64,000 nt of DNA from Durio zibethinus (Eukaryota; Streptophyta; Magnoliopsida; Malvales; Malvaceae): NCBI RefSeq assembly GCF_002303985.1, contig NW_019167937.1:20532995-20596994 (forward strand). The letters run 5' to 3'. The notes under the pieces were generated by a model that searched no databases, was not told where the DNA came from, and saw only the letters and a list, made by a program, of their open reading frames with translations. Position numbers and translations under genes: made by a program. The stretch's first letter is position 1; the number at the start of each line of letters is the position of its first letter. Of the stretch, positions 37,873 through 49,192 are shown one piece after another.

Positions 37873-39552
37873 CCTAAGTCAACCCACAAAACGAGCGTGC
37901 AAGTGCTCAGCCGGCCAGAAGGGTGGGATGCGCAAGCCAGGGATCGGTCGGGTCCCCCTCTGCATGCTGCCAATCCTGCTGCCACAACCTTCGATTTGGT
38001 CCAATCTTAGACTTGGAATGAGCTCTGTATGCCTAAGCCAACCGACGAAACGAGCAGGCTGCGAGCGGGCACTACGTTGGCCAGAGAGATGAGACGCGCA
38101 ACTCGTGGATCGATAGGGTGGTAGGTGGGTTTAGGCACATCTTCATATTTCTGTGTGCCAATGCCATTTTTATGGCTTGTAAATTCATACAATGGTCTCT
38201 TAAGCCTTCACGTGAAGTTTCATGCAAGATGACTCGTTTTTTATTTTTCACGATTTTTGAAACTTTTTACGGTTCGAGATTTTTTAAAATTTTTTTGGAA
38301 GGAGTTTTGGCCCCCAAACTTGGTAGACGTGATCCTTGTATTTTTGTTGGCATGGACAAAAAAAATTCAACTAAAAACTCGAAGTGTACAAGATTTTGTA
38401 ATCATTTGAAAAAAGTGTCCCCATTTCAGACACTTTAATGGCTACTGGCAGCAAACCTGTAAAATCTTAAATGCTGTTTAAGGGGTGTGAGTTCTCGAGG
38501 TTTGATGAGGGATAGGGGGCCAATATAAGGTCCAAGTACCAGCACCCATCACATATCATGTGCGTACACCCCCCGGCCCCCCTGATCGTCGGAACCCCAA
38601 TGTCGTCGATCAGGTTCTCCGGTGATGCTCCGGCGATGGTGCCCGACAAAGTAAAATGAGGCACCAGCACATGCCTGAGCCCAGCATGTGCTGTCGCAAC
38701 CCTTGGTCTGGTCCAATCTTAAACTGGGAATGAACTCCGTATGCTTAGACTGGGAATGAACTCCGTATGCCTAAGTCAACCCACGAAACAAGCGTACGGG
38801 CGCTCAGCCGGCCAGAAGGGCAGGATGCACAAGCCGGGGATCGGCCGGTCCCCCTCTGCATGGTACTGATCCTACTGCAACCCTCGGTCTGATCCGATCT
38901 TAGACTGGGAATGAACTCCGTATGCCTAAGCCAACCGATGAAATGAGCGGGCGGTGGGCGGGGCGGGCACTACGTCGGCCAGAGAGACAGGATGCGCAAG
39001 CCGTGGATCGATAGGGTGGTGGGTGGGTTTAGGCACATCTTCATATTTCTACGTGCCAATGCCATTTTTATGCCTTGTAAATTCATACAATTCTCCCTTA
39101 AGCCTTCACGTGAAGGTTCATGGCAAGACGACTCGTTTTTTATTTTTCACGATTTTCAAACTTTTTTCAGTTCGGGACTTTTTAAAATTTTTTCAAAACG
39201 AGTTTTGCCCCAAACTTGGTAGACGTGATCCTTGTATTTTTGTTGGCATGCACCAAAACATTCAGCTAAAAACTCGAAGTGTACAAGATTTTCTGAACTT
39301 TTGAAAAAAGTGTCCCCATTTCAGACACTTTAATGGCTACTGGCTGCAAACCTTTAAAATCTCAAATGCTCTTTAAGGGGGTGTGAGTTCTCGAGGTTTG
39401 ATGAGGGATAGGGGGCCAATATACGGGCCCAGTACCAGCACCCATCGTACATAATGTAGGCACCCCCCGGGCCCCCTGATCGTCAGAACCCCAATGCCGC
39501 CGGTCGGGTTCTCCGGTGATGGTGCCCCGACGAAGAAAAATGCGACACCAGA

Positions 39553-39586
39553 ACATGCCCGAGCCCAGCACATGCCCGAGCCCAGC
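39553..39586 (+). repeat. 17-bp tandem duplication within the inverted repeat
   Basis: The word ACATGCCCGAGCCCAGC occurs twice in a row (39553-39569 and 39570-39586). This repeats the inner left arm and spacer of the hairpin. It is the only such case I noticed in the array. Confidence 0.92.
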
Positions 39587-39914
39587 ATGTGCTACCGCAA
39601 CCGTCTGTCCGATCCAATCTTAGACTGGGAATGAACTCCGTATGCTTAGACTGGGAATGAACTTCGTATGCCTAAGTTAACCCACGAAACGAGCATGCGG
39701 GCGCTTAGCCGGCCAGAGGGGCGGGATGCGCAAGCCGGGGATCGGTTGGGTCCCCCACTGCGTGCTGCCAATCCTACAGCCTCAACCCTCAATCCAGTCC
39801 GATCTTAGACTGGGAATCAACTCCGTATGCCTAAGCCAACCGACGAAACGAGCGGGAGGGCGGGCACTACGCCGGTTAGAGAGACGGGATGCGCAAGCCA
39901 TGGATCGATAGGGT

Positions 39915-42469
39915 GGTAGGTGGGTTTAGGCACATCTTCATATTTCTGCATGCCAATGCAATTTTTATGGCTTGTAAATTCATACAACGGTCCCTTAAGC
40001 TTTCACGTGAAGTTTCAAGGCAAGATGACTCGTTTTCTATTTTTCACGATTTTTGAAACTTTTTACGGTTCGGGATTTTTTAAAATTTTTTCGGATGGAG
40101 TTTTATCCCCAAATGTTTTAGACATGATCCTTGTATTTTTTTTGGCATGCACAAAAAAATTCAGCACATTGCTACTGGCAGAAAACTTGTAAAATCTCAA
40201 ATGCTCTTTAAGGGGGTGTGAGTTCATGAGGTTTGATGAGGGATAGGGGGCCAATATAAGGGCCAAGTACCAGCACCCATTGTAGATCATGTACGCAACC
40301 CCCCGGCCCCCTGATCGTCGGAACCCCAATGCCGCCGGTCAGGTTCTCCAACAATGCTCCGACGATGATGCCCCGGCGAAGAAAAATGCAGCACCAGCAC
40401 ATGCCCGAGCCCAGCGTGTGCTATCGTAACCCTCGGTTTGGTCCGATCTTAGACTGGGAATGAACTCTGTATGCTTAGACTGGGAATGAACTCCGTATGC
40501 CTAAGTAAAACCATGAAACGAGCGTGCGGGCGCTCAGCCGGCCAGAGGGGTGGGATGCACAAGTCGGGGATCAGTCGGTTCCCCCTCTGCGTGCTATCGA
40601 TCTTGCTATCGCAACGCTCAGCTCGGTCTGATCTTAGACTGGGAATGAAATCCGTATGCCTAAGCCAACCGATGAAACGAGCGGGCTGGTGGGTGGGCGG
40701 CCACTACGTCGGCCAGAGAGACGGGATGCGCAAGCCGTGGATCGATAAGGTGGTAGGTGGGTTTAGGCACATCTTTATATTTCTGCAAGCCAATGCCATT
40801 TTTATGGCTTGTAAATTCATACAATGGTCCCTTAAGCCTTCACGTGAAGTTTCAAGGAAAGGTGACTCGTTTTCTATTTTTCATGATTTTTGAAACTTTT
40901 TATGATTCGGGATTTTTTAAAATTTTTTCGGATGGAGTTTTGTCCCCAAATTTTTTAGACGTCATCCTTGTATTTTTGTTGGCATGCATAAAAAGATTCA
41001 GCTAAAAACCCAAAGTGTACAAGATTTTGTGACGATTTGAAAAAAGTGTCCCCATTTTAGACACTTTAATGGCTACTGGCAGCAAACCTGTAAAATCTCA
41101 AATGCTCTTTAAGGGGGTGTGAGTTCACGAGGTTTGATGAGGGATAGGTGGCCAATATAAGGGCCAATTACCAGCACCTATTGCACATCATGTGCGCACA
41201 CCCCCTCCCGGCCCCCCCGATCGTTGGAACCCCAATGCCGTCCATCAAGTTCTCCGATGATGCTCCGATGATGGTGCCCCGAGCATGTGCTGCCGCAACC
41301 CTCGGTCTGGTCCGATCTTAGACTGGGAATGAACTTCATATGCTTAGACTGGGAATGAATTCTGTATGCCTAAGTCAACCCACGAAATTAGCGTGCGGGC
41401 ATTCAGCCGCCTAGAGGGGCGGGATGCACATACCGGGGATCGACCGGGTCCTCCTCTGCGTGTTGCCGATCTTGCTACTGCAACCGTCGATCCAGTCTGA
41501 TCTTAGACTGTGAATGAACTTCATACGCCTATTCCAACCGATGAAACGAGCGGGCGGGCGGGCGGGCAGGTACTATGCCGACCAGAGAGACGGGGTGCGC
41601 AAGCCGTGGATCGATAGGGTGGTAGGTGGGTTTAGGTACATCTTCACATTTCTGTGTGCCAATGCCATTTTTATGGCTTGTAAATTCATACAATGGTCCC
41701 TTAAGCCTTCACGTGAAGTTTCATGGCAAGACGACTCGTTTTCTACTTTTCACGATTTTTGAAATGTTTTACGGTTCCGAATTTTTTAAAATTTTTTTGG
41801 AAGGAGTTTTGGCCCCAAACTTGGTAGACGTGATCTTTCTATTTTTGTTGGCATGCACAAAAAGTGTACAAGATTTTGTGACCATTTGAAAAAAGTGTCC
41901 CCATTTCAGACACTTTAATGGCTACTGGCAACAAACCTGTAAAATCTCAAATGCTCTTTAAGGGGTGTGAGTTCTCGAAGTTTGATGAGGGATAGGGGGC
42001 CAATATAAGGGCCAAGTACCAGCACCCATCACACATCATGTGCGCACACCCCCCGGACCCCGATCGTCGGAACCCCAATGCCGCCGGTCAGGTTCTCCGG
42101 CTATGGTGCCCCGACAAAGAAAAATGTGGCACCAGCACATGCCCAAGCCCAGATGTGCTGCCGCAACCCTTGGTCTGATCTGATCTTAGACTAGGAATGA
42201 ACTCCGTATGCTTAGACTGGGAATGAACTCCGTATGCCTAAGTCCACCCACGAAACGAGCGTGTGGGCACTCAACCAGCCAGAGGGGCGGGATGTGCAAG
42301 CCGGGGATCGGCCGGGTCCCCCTCTGCGTGCTGGCAATCCTGTTGCCACAACCCTTGGTCCGGTCCGATCTTAGACTGGGAATGAACTCCGTATGCCTAA
42401 GCCAACCGACAAAACGAGCGGTCGGGCGGGCCAGAAAGATAGGATACGCAAGCCGTGGAATGATAGGGT
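39915..42469 (+). repeat. Three mildly deleted satellite monomers (starts 39915, 40752, 41621)
   Basis: Lengths are 837, 869 and 849 bp. The first lost about 65 bp between CAG words near 40162. The second lost the left arm and spacer of the inverted repeat near 41282. The third lost about 25 bp between A-runs near 41862. The first two share private variants (TTTCAAGG after the palindrome and TTCGGATGGAGTTTT). Confidence 0.92.
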
Positions 42470-45142
42470 GGTAGGTGGGTTTAGGCACATCTTCATATTT
42501 CTGCATGGCAATGCCATTTTTATGGCTTGTAAATTCATACGATGGTCCCTTAAGCCTTCACGTGAGGTTTCATGGCAAGACGACTCGTTTTCTATTTTTC
42601 ACGATTTTCAAAACCTTTTGCGGTTCAGGATTTTTTAAAATTTTTTCGGATGGAGTTTTGGCCCCAAACTTGGTAGACGTGATCCTTGTATTTTTGTTGG
42701 CATGCACAAAAATAGTTAGCTAAAAACTCGAAGTGTACAAGATTTTGTGACCATTTGAAAAAAGTGTCCCCATTTCAGACACTTTAATGGCTACTGGCAG
42801 CAAACCTGTAAAATCTCAAATGCTCATTAAGGGGTGTGAGTTCTCAAGGTTTGATGAGGGATAGGGGGCCAATATAAGGGCCAAGTACCAGCATCCTTCG
42901 CACATCATGTGCGCACACCCCCCCGGCCCCCCCGATCATCGAAACCCCAATATCGTCGGTCAGGTTCCTCGACGTTAGTGCCCTGGCGAAGAAAAATGTG
43001 ACACCGGCACATGACCGAGCCCAGCATTTGCTGTCGTAACCCTCAGTCTGGTCCGATCTTAGACTGGGAATGAACTCCGTATGCTTAGACTGGAAATGAA
43101 CTCTGTATGCCTAAGTCAACCCACGAAATGAGCGTGCGGGCGCTCAGCCGGCCAGAGGGGCGGAATGCCCAAGTAGGGGATCGTTCGTGTCCCCCTCTGT
43201 GTGCTATCGATCCTACTACCGCAACCCTCGGTCTGGTCTAATTTTAGACTGGGAATGAACTCCGTATGCCTAAGCCAACCGATGAAATGAGCGGGCGGGT
43301 GGTCGGGCGGGCACTTCGCCGACCAGAGAGACGAGATGCGCAAGCCATGGATCGATAGGGTGGTAGGTGGGTTTAGGCACATCTTCATATTTCTGCATGC
43401 CAATGCCATTTTTATGGCTTGTAAATTCATACAATGGTCCCTTAGGCCTTCACGTGAAGTTTCATGGCAAGACGACTCGTTTTCTATTTTTCATGATTTT
43501 TGAAACTTTTTACGGTTCGGGATTTTTTTAAATTTTTTCGGAAGGAGTTTTCCCACCAAACTTGGTAGACGTGATCCTTGTATTTTTGTTGGCATGCACA
43601 AAAAAATTCAGCTAAAAACTTGAACTGTACAAGATTTTGTGACAATTTGAAAAAAGTGTCCCTATTTCAGACACTTTAATGGCTACTGGCAGCAAACCTG
43701 TAAAATCTCAAATGCCCTTTAAGGGGGTGTGAGTTCTTGAGGTTTGATGACGGATAGGGGGCCAATATAAGGGCCAAGTACCAGTACCCATCGCACATCA
43801 TGTGCGTACACCCCCCGATCACCGAAACTCCAATGCCGCCGGTTAGGTTCTCCGGCGGTGCTCTGACGATGGTGCCCAGACGAAGAAAAATGCGGCACCA
43901 GCACATGCCCGAGCCCAGCATGCGCTGGCACAACCCTCGGTCTGGTTCGATCTTAAACTGGGAATGAACTCCATATGCTTAGACTGGGAATGAACTCCGT
44001 ATGCCTAAGTCAACCCACGAAACGAGCGTGCGGGCGCTCAACCGGCCAGAGGGGCGAGATGAGCAAGCCGGGGATCGATCGGGTCCCCCTTTGCTTGCTT
44101 CCGATCCTACAGCCGTAACCCTTTCTCTGGTCTGATCTTAGACTGGGAATGAACTCCGTATGCCTAAGCCAACCGACGAAACGAGCGGACGGGTGGGCAC
44201 TACGCCGGCCAGAGAGACGGGATGCGCAAGCCTAGGATCGATAGGGTAGTAGGTGGGTTTAGGCACATCTTTACATTCATACGTTCCAATGCCATTTTTA
44301 TGGCTTGTAAATTCATACAATGGTCCCTTACGCCTTCACGTGAAGTTTCATGGCAAGACGACTCCTTTTCTATTTTTCATAATTTTTGAAACTTTTTACG
44401 ACTCGGGATTTTTAAAATTTTTTCGGAAGGAGTTTTGGCCCCAAACTTGGTAGATGTGGTCCTTTTATTTTTTTTGTCATGCACAAAAAAAATTAGGTAA
44501 AAACTCGAAGTGTACAAGATTTTGTGACCATTTGAGAAAAGTGTCCCCATTTGAGACACTTTAATGGCTACTGGCAGCAAACCTGCAAAATCTCAAATGC
44601 TCTTTAAGGTGGTGTGAGTTCTCGAGGTTTGATGAGGGATAGAGGGCCAATATAAGGGCCAAGTACCAGCACCCATCGCACATCATGTACGCGCACCCCC
44701 CCGGCCCCCCCGATCATCGGAACCCCAATGCCATCGGTCAGGTTCTCCGACGATGCCCCGACGATGGTGCCCCGGCGAAGAAAAATGCGACACCAGCACA
44801 TGCTTGAGCCCAGCATGTGCTGCCGCAACCCTCGGTCCAGTTTGATCTTAGATTGGGAATGAACTCCGTATGCTTAGACTAGGAATGAACTTCGTATGCC
44901 TAAGTCAACCCACTAAACGAGCGTGCGGGCGCTCAGTCGGCCAGAGGGGCGGGATGAGCAAGCCGGGGATCGGTTGGGTCCCCCTTTGCGTGCTACCGAT
45001 CCTGCTGCTACAACCCTTAGTTCGGTCTGATCTTAGACTGGGAATAAACTCCGTATGCCTAAGCCAACCAACGAAACGAGCCGACGGGCGGGCACTACGC
45101 CAGCCAGAGAGACGGGATGCGCAAGCCGTGGATCGATAGGGT
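42470..45142 (+). repeat. Run of three satellite monomers (starts 42470, 43362, 44248)
   Basis: Lengths are 892, 886 and 895 bp. In the first, AGGTTCCTCGACG replaces the usual doubled CGATG words. In the second, the C-rich tract is reduced to CACCCCCCGATC near 43810. Confidence 0.94.
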
Positions 45143-45958
45143 GGTAGGTGGGATTAGGCACGTCTTCATAATTCTACGTGCCAATGCCATTTTTATGGCT
45201 TCTAAATCATACAATGGTGCCTTAAGCCTTCACGTGAAGTTTCATGGCAAGACGACTCGTTTTTTATTTTTCACGATTTTGAAAACATTTTGCGGTTCAG
45301 GATTTTTCAAAATTTTTTCGGAAGGAGTTTTGGCCCCAAACTTGGTAGAAGTGATCCTTGTATTTTTGTTGGCATGCATAAAAAAATTCAGCTAAACCTG
45401 TCAAATCTCAAATGCTCTTGAAGGGGGTGTGAGTTCTCAAGGTTTGACGAGGGATAGAAGGCCAATATAAGGGCCAAGTACCAGCACCCATCGCACATCA
45501 TGTGCGCACACACCCCCCGGCCCTCCCGATCACCAGAACCCTAATGCCGCCGGTCAAGTTCTCTGGCGATGCTCCGGCGATGGTGCCCTGGGGAAAAAAA
45601 ATGCGACACCAACACATGCTCGAGCGCAGCATGTGCTGCCACAACCCTCGGTCCAGTCCAATCTTAGACTGGGAATGAACTCCATATGCTTAGACTGGGA
45701 ATGAACTCCGTATGCCTAAGTTAACCCATGAAACAAGCGTGCGGGTGCTCAGCCAGCAAGAGAGGTAGGATGCGCAAGCTGGGGATCGGTCGGGTCCCCC
45801 TCTGTGTGCTACCGATCTTGCTATCGCAACCCTCAGTCTGGTCTGATCTTAGACTGGGAATGAACTCCGTATGCCTAAGCCAACTGACGAAATAAGATGG
45901 CAGGCGGGAACTACGCCGGCTAGAGAGACAGGATGTGCAAGCCGTGGATCGATAGGGT
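45143..45958 (+). repeat. Satellite monomer with ~85-bp deletion (816 bp)
   Basis: The CAGCTAAA word at about 45388-45395 joins directly to CCTGTCAAATC. The segment normally holding GTGTACAAGATTTTG and CAGACACTTTAATGG is missing. Confidence 0.92.
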
Positions 45959-46854
45959 GGTAGGTGGGTTTAGGCACTTCTTCACATTTCTGCATGCCAA
46001 TGCCATTTTTATTGCTTTTAAATGCATACAATGGTCCCTTAAGCCTTCACGTGAAGTTCCATGGCAAGACGACTCGTTTTCTATTTTTTACGATTTTTAA
46101 AACTTTTTATGGTTTGGGGTTTTTTTAAATTTTTTTGGATGCAGTTTTGGCCCCAAACTTGGTAGATGTGATCCTTGTATTTTTTTTGGCATGCACAAAA
46201 AAATTCAGCTAAAAACTCGAAGTGTACAAGATTTTGTGACCATTTGAAAAAAGTGTTCCCATTTCAGACACTTTAAATGGCTACTGGCAGAAAACCTGTA
46301 AAATCTCAAATGCTCTTTAAGGGAGTGTGAGTTCTTAAGGTTTGATGAGGGATAGGGGGCCAATATAAGGGCCAAGTACTAGCACCCATCGCACATCATG
46401 TGCGCACACCCACCTGGCCCCCCGATCATCGGAACCCCAATGCCGCCGGTCAGGTTCTCCGACAATGCTTTGACGATGGTGCCCCGACGAAGAAATATGC
46501 GGCACCAGCACATGCCCCAACCCAGCATGTCCTATCGCAACCCTCGGTCCAATTTGATGTTAGACTGGGAATGAACTCTGTATGCTTAGACTGCGAATGA
46601 ACTCCGTATGCCTAAGTCAACCCACGAAACGATCGTGCGGGTGCTCAGTCGGCCAGAGGGGCGGGATGCGCAAGCCGGGGATCGATCGGGTCCCCGTCTA
46701 CGTGCTGCTGATCATACTACCACAACCCTCGATCTGGTCTGATCTTAGACTGGGAATGAACTCCGTATGCCTAAGCCAACCGACGAAACGGGCGGGCGGG
46801 CAGGCACTACGTCAACAAGAGAGACGGGATGCGCAAGTCGTGGATCGATAGAGT
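45959..46854 (+). repeat. Satellite monomer, 896 bp
   Basis: This is a full-length copy with all standard elements and two minisatellite copies in block A. The GGGC run at the end of block B is short. Confidence 0.93.
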
Positions 46855-47106
46855 GGTAGGTGGGTTTAGGTACATCTTCATATTTCTGCATGCCAATGCC
46901 ATTTTTATGGCTTGTAAATTCATACAATGGTCCCTTAAGCCTTCACGTGAAGTTTCATGGCAAGATGACTCGTTTTCTATTTTTCAAGATTTTCAAAACC
47001 TTTTACGGTTTGGGATTTTTTTAAATTTTTTGGAAGGAGTTTTGGTCCCAAACTTGGTAGACGTCGGCCAGAGAGATGGGATGCACAAGCCGTGGATCGA
47101 TAGGGT
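46855..47106 (+). repeat. Severely truncated satellite unit (252 bp)
   Basis: Only the first ~210 bp of the AT-rich half and the last ~40 bp of block B remain. They are joined at ACGT (47061-47064), a word present in both GTAGACGTGATCC and CACTACGTCGGCC. This is the shortest unit in the window, and two anchors lie 252 bp apart. Confidence 0.93.
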
Positions 47107-47819
47107 GGTAGCTGGGTTTAGGCACATCTTCATATTTCTACGTGCCAATGCCATTTTTATGGCTTGTAAATTCATACAATGGTCCCTTAAGCCTTCACGT
47201 GAAGTTTCATGGCAAGATGACTCGTTTTCTATTTTTCACAATTTTTGAAACTTTTTACGGTTTGATATTTTTTAAAATTTTTTCGAAAGGGGTTTTGGCC
47301 CCAAACTTGGTAGACGTGATCCTTGTATTTTTGTTGGCATGCATAAAAACATTCAGCTAAAAACTTGAAGTGTACAAGATTTTGTGACCATTTGAAAAAA
47401 GTGTCCCCATTTCAAACACTTTAATGGTACTGGCAGCAAACCTGTAAAATCTCAAATGCTCTTTAAGGGGGTGTGAGTTCTTGAGGTTTGATGAGGGATA
47501 GGGGGCCAATATAACGGCCAAGTACCAGCACCCATTGCACATCATGTGCGGACACCCCCCGGCCCGCCCGATCACCGGAACCCCAATGCCATCGGTCAGG
47601 TTCTCCGGCGATGCTTTGGCGATGGTGCCCCGACGAAGAAAAATGTGGCACCAGCACATGCCCGAGCCCAGGATGTGCTACCGCAACCCTCGGTCCAGTC
47701 CAATCTTAGACTGGGAATGAACTCTGTATGCCTAAGCCAACCACCGAAACGAGTGGGCTGGCGGGCGGGCACTACGTCGGCCAAAGAGACGGGATGCATG
47801 AGCCGTGGATAGATAAGGT
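47107..47819 (+). repeat. Satellite monomer lacking block A (713 bp)
   Basis: The inverted repeat (left arm about 47651) is followed by a single GATCTTAGACTGGG-type block that continues as block B (CTAAGCCAACCACCG). It has the same length and structure as the monomer at 8442. Confidence 0.92.
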
Positions 47820-48508
47820 GGTAGGTGGGTTTGGGCACATCTTCATATTTCTGCATGCCAATTCCATTTTTATGGCTTGTAAATTCATACAATGGTCCCT
47901 TAAGCCTTCACGAGAAGTTTCCTGCCAAGACGACTCATTTTCTATTTTTCATGATTTTTAAAACCTTTTGCAGTTGAGGATTTTTCTCCCCAAACTTGGT
48001 AGACGTGATCCTTGTATTTTTGTTGGCATGTACAAAAAAATTCAGCTAAAAAATCGAAGTGTACAAGATTTTGTGACCATTTGAAAAAAGTGTCCCAATT
48101 TCAGACACTTTAATGGCTATTGGTAGGAAACCTGTAAAATGTCAAATGCTCTTTAAGGGGGTGTGAGTTGCCAAGGTTTGATGAGGGATAGGGGGCCAAT
48201 ATAAGGGCCAAGCACCAGCACCCATCGCACATCATGTGCGCACACCTCCCGACCCCCCCAATTGTCGAAACCCCATTACCGCCGGTCAGGTTCTCCGGTG
48301 ATGCTCTGACGATGGTGCCCCGGTGAAAAAAATGTGGCATCAGCACATGCTCGAGCCCAGCATGTGCTGCCGCAACCCTCAGTCTGGTCTGATCTTAGAC
48401 TGGGAATGAACTCCGTATGCCTAAGCCAACCGACGAAACGAGCGGGCGGGCGGGCGGGCACTACGCCAGCCAGAGAGACGGGATGCCCAAGCCGTGGATC
48501 GATAAGGT
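47820..48508 (+). repeat. Satellite monomer lacking block A plus a T-tract deletion (689 bp)
   Basis: Block A is missing, as in its left neighbour, so the two may descend from one event. A further ~24 bp was lost near 47980, where GAGGATTTTTCTCCCCAAAC replaces the T6-A4-T6 region. Confidence 0.92.
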
Positions 48509-49192
48509 GGTAGGTGGGTTTAGGCACATCTTGATATTTCTATGTGCCAATGCCATTTTTATCGCTTGTAAATTCATACAATGGTCCCTTAAGCCTTCAC
48601 GTGAAGTTTCACGACAAGACGACCCGTTTTCTATTTTTCACGATTTTCAAAACTTTTTACGGTTCGAGATTTTTTAAAATTTTTTCGGAAGGAGTTTTGG
48701 CCCCAAACTTGGAAGACGTAATCCTTGTATTTTTGTTGGCCCCAAACATCATGTGTGCACACCCCCCTCCCGGCCCCCCCGATCATTGGAACCCCAATGC
48801 CACCGGTCAGGTTCTCCGACGATGCTCCGGCGATGGTGCCCCGACGAAGAAAAATACGGCACCAACACATGCCCGAGCGCAGCATGTGTTGCTGTAACCC
48901 TCGGTCCGGTCTGATCTTAGTCTGGGAATGAAGTCCGTATGCCTAAGTCAACCTATGAAACAAGCGTGCGGGCGCTCAGCCAGCCAGAGGGGCGGGATGC
49001 GTAAGCCGGGGAACAGCTGGGTCCCCCTCTACGTGCTGCCGATCCTACTGCCGCAACCCTCGGTCTGATCCGATCTTAGATTGGGAATGAAGTTCGTATG
49101 CCTAAGCCAACTGACGAAACTAGCGGGCGGGCGGGCGAGCGGGCACTACGCCGGCCAGAGAGACGGCATGCGCAAGCCGTACATCGATGGGT
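48509..49192 (+). repeat. Satellite monomer with complex deletion (684 bp)
   Basis: Near 48739 the sequence leaves TTTTTGTTGGC and shows CCCAAAC, a word copied from about 40 bp upstream. It then jumps to ATCATGTGTGCACAC beyond the CCAATATAAGG element. About 215 bp are missing. Blocks A and B are both present. Confidence 0.9.

Larger units (their letters stand above)
33565..39914 (+). repeat. Run of seven satellite monomers
   Basis: Starts are 33565, 34466, 35391, 36291, 37194, 38120 and 39018. Two are about 26 bp longer than the norm (925 and 926 bp) because block A carries three minisatellite copies. The last contains a 17-bp tandem duplication inside the inverted repeat (39553-39586). Confidence 0.95.

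Noticed and set aside
46829..47248. 139-codon frame with two similar halves as a duplicated-domain protein
   Set aside because: The repeated halves arise because two anchors lie 252 bp apart, a multiple of three, in the truncated unit. It is a by-product of the deletion.
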